This document shows, piece after piece, positions 32,392 to 34,571 of a stretch of DNA of 34,571 nt (position 1 is its first letter; the number at the start of each line of letters is the position of its first letter). The position numbers were made by a program, and so were the translations under genes. Source of the DNA: a bacterium (GTDB lineage: Bacteria > Patescibacteriota > Patescibacteriia > 2-12-FULL-60-25); assembly GCA_021806685.1 (NCBI GenBank), contig JAJZQU010000008.1:1-34571 (forward strand), written 5' to 3'. Under the pieces are notes generated by a model. The model was not told the origin of the DNA. It made no database searches and saw only the letters and a list, made by a program, of their open reading frames with translations.

Positions 32392-34571
32392 TTATCTTAG
32401 CGAAATTATTAGCTTTTTATCATCCCACTTCATGACAGAGCCTTCGGCAACTTTGTCCGCTACTATGATTGAACTGGCCTTGGTTTCTTTGGCTAACTCT
32501 TCATTAATTTCCGACAGCCAAGCCACTAAATCCTTGTCATCTACAGAAATCTCGACCTTGGCCTTATCGGTCGGTGTTAGGCCGGATTGCTTGCGCAGTT
32601 GCATGATATTGCGGACCATTTCACGGTAAAAACCTTTTTTCTTGAGCTCTGGCGTCAAAACCGTATCCAACTCAATTCTCCAAGCTTCAGACTGATTAGC
32701 GTCCTCACGCAGGATGACTTGCTCAACATTTAATTCGTCGCGGATCAAACCCAACAAATCAAGTTTGGATGATAAACGTTTTAATTCAGCCGGAGCTTTG
32801 ATTATGACTGTCATGGATGCCAGGGCTTGGCGGACTGGCATCTTGGCCAAGACGCGTGCTTCCAAACCAGTTGTCACTACATCACGAACCCAGGTCATAT
32901 CTGTCTCCAAACGCTCATCAATAGCGCGGGCGTCAAACTTTGGCCAACGGTCCAAATGGACCGACATCTTCTCCCCTTCCAAATCCTGGTAAAGGCGTTC
33001 GGCAAAAAACGGGGCAAAAGGCGCCATCAACCGCGAGAGGACCAACAAGACTTCGCGCAAGGTGCGCAGGGCATCGAGCGAATCATCTTTATCAGCCTCT
33101 TGCTTCATGCGTTCGCGCGAGCGGCGCAACCACCAAGTTGAAAAGTCATCGACAAAGGGGCGCAAGGGCCGCAAGGCATTAGCTAGGTCATAATCATCCA
33201 AATTTTCAGTCATATCCTTGGCCAGAGTCTCAAGCCTGGAAAAAATCCAGCGATCCAAAACTTGCATGCTCCTTGGCTTTTGGATCTCAATGCGCTTGCC
33301 TTCAGCATATGTCAGGTAGAACTGGCGCACATTCCAAAGGATCCCGAAAATAGAGCGTTGCATCTGGGCGCAATCTTCATCTGAAAAGTTAATGGCTTCG
33401 GCTTGCATGACAGGCGATGACAAAAGGTAAACCCGTAGAGCATCCGCTCCCAACTTTTCCATAAGCGCGAAAGGATCCGTATAATTCTTCTGCGACTTGG
33501 ACATTTTTTTACCGTCAGCCGCCAAGATCATGCCAGTCGCCACAATATTTTTGGCCGCTGGCTTGCCGAACAGGCCGCTGGCCAGCACATGCATGTTGTA
33601 AAACCAACCACGCGTTTGGTCTTGCGCCTCACCGATAAAATCAGCCGGAAAATGCGATTCGAATTTTTCGCGGTTCTCAAAAGGATAATGGATAGAAGCA
33701 TAAGGCATGCCACCTGATTCCAACCAACAGTCAAAAGTGAAGATAGTGCGCTTCATGGTCCCGCCGCAATCACATTTGAATTCAACCAAATCAATACCCG
33801 GGCGGTGCATGTCCCAACCTTTTGGCAACTTGTCGCCAGCCGCTTCTTTAAGTTCGGCTATCGAACCGATCACGCGGCGTTCACTGCACTTATCGCATTC
33901 CCAGACCGGTATAGGCGCGCCCCAATACCTGGTGCGCGAAATACACCAATCCGGGGCAGTGGCCAAGCCATTGCCAAAACGGCCTTCTTTAAAAGATTCA
34001 GGGACCCAATGGATTTTCTTGGCAGCCTCAAGCATTTTGGGACGAAGTTTGTTGATATTAACAAACCAGGCTGTCTGCGCCTTATATACGAGCAGAGTCT
34101 TGCAGCGATAACACTCCGGCACGCTGTGCACGATCCGACGGTTAGCGACTAGCAAACGGCGCTTTTGCAAATCTTCAATGACCACCGGGTCAGCTTGCTT
34201 GATCGGCAAGCCCGCAAAGTCACCCATCTCGCGCGACATCTTGCCGTCTTCATCAACCGTCAGCAGGACTGGCAGCTTATGTATCTTGGAAGCGTTAAAG
34301 TCATCCTCGCCGAAAGCCGGAGCCGTATGCACCAAGCCGGTTCCATCAGCTGCGCTGACATAAGGCATGTCAACCACGCGGTAAGCATCCAGGCCCTTGG
34401 GTATCGGCAAGAAAGTATAGAGGGGTTCGTAATGCCAACCGACCAATTCGCTGCCTTCAAAGCGCCGCTCAACATGCATGGCTTCTTGTTGAAGATTCTC
34501 GTCGCTCAAATTTTCGCGGATCAATTCTTTCAAAATCTCATCCTTGCGTGACTCGGCCACAATCCAATATT
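32392..34571 (-). CDS. ileS: Isoleucyl-tRNA synthetase, C-terminal part (5' end outside the window)
   Basis: KMSKSQKNYTDP, DWCISRTRYWGAPIPVWECDKC, FDCWLESGGMPYA. The ORF-track GTG start is probably an internal Val codon (..IVAESRKDEIL). Confidence 0.95.
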   Translation of the reverse strand, partial: YWIVAESRKDEILKELIRENLSDENLQQEAMHVERRFEGSELVGWHYEPLYTFLPIPKGLDAYRVVDMPYVSAADGTGLVHTAPAFGEDDFNASKIHKLPVLLTVDEDGKMSREMGDFAGLPIKQADPVVIEDLQKRRLLVANRRIVHSVPECYRCKTLLVYKAQTAWFVNINKLRPKMLEAAKKIHWVPESFKEGRFGNGLATAPDWCISRTRYWGAPIPVWECDKCSERRVIGSIAELKEAAGDKLPKGWDMHRPGIDLVEFKCDCGGTMKRTIFTFDCWLESGGMPYASIHYPFENREKFESHFPADFIGEAQDQTRGWFYNMHVLASGLFGKPAAKNIVATGMILAADGKKMSKSQKNYTDPFALMEKLGADALRVYLLSSPVMQAEAINFSDEDCAQMQRSIFGILWNVRQFYLTYAEGKRIEIQKPRSMQVLDRWIFSRLETLAKDMTENLDDYDLANALRPLRPFVDDFSTWWLRRSRERMKQEADKDDSLDALRTLREVLLVLSRLMAPFAPFFAERLYQDLEGEKMSVHLDRWPKFDARAIDERLETDMTWVRDVVTTGLEARVLAKMPVRQALASMTVIIKAPAELKRLSSKLDLLGLIRDELNVEQVILREDANQSEAWRIELDTVLTPELKKKGFYREMVRNIMQLRKQSGLTPTDKAKVEISVDDKDLVAWLSEINEELAKETKASSIIVADKVAEGSVMKWDDKKLIISLR

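Noticed and set aside
32392-34560. ileS as a complete gene starting at 34560
   Set aside because: The HIGH-containing N-terminal part is absent and the GTG looks like an internal valine; the gene continues past the window end.
1-34571. CRISPR-Cas, restriction-modification, BREX/CBASS or other known defence islands, prophage, IS elements, rRNA
   Set aside because: No direct-repeat arrays, transposase, capsid, integrase, Cas or defence effector motifs were found on reading the translated ORFs; no 16S/23S/5S sequence seen.

Overview
This 34.6 kb window is gene-dense bacterial chromosome and looks like a candidate-phylum (Patescibacteria/CPR-type) genome. That assignment is inferred from gene content: archaeal-type ProRS, an Elp3 homologue, an orphan CofE-like ligase, VanW and FemABX proteins, PolX, PEBP, and a CPR-style surface protein. 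Core genes seen are khpA, rpsP, truB, rny with a YmdB-like phosphoesterase, HU, elp3, proS, a YhhQ-type queuosine-precursor transporter, polX, ruvA, partial ileS, and three tRNAs (Leu-CAA, Lys-CTT, Arg-CCG). No rRNA, CRISPR array, transposase or phage genes were recognised.

The strongest observations are:
(1) elp3 lies 24 bp from a divergent Trm9/ALKBH8-like methyltransferase, and the two appear to share one -10 element. This is a candidate minimal mcm5U-type tRNA wobble-modification module.
(2) Two related palindromic elements are inserted in frame in elp3, both encoding SP(T/A)DAGEG.
(3) A mutually exclusive terminator/anti-terminator fold precedes the queuosine-precursor transporter gene.
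(4) Two expression styles coexist: core genes with TGCTATANT extended -10 boxes placed almost on the start codon (leaderless), and solitary accessory genes with strong Shine-Dalgarno sites, hairpin leaders in several cases, and in three cases stop codons embedded in their terminators.
(5) There is a Hanks-type kinase with a heavily structured leader, a tandem-GGDEF protein, and a secreted protein with a beta-barrel-like C-terminus.

All family calls come from reading the translated sequences. No database search was run.
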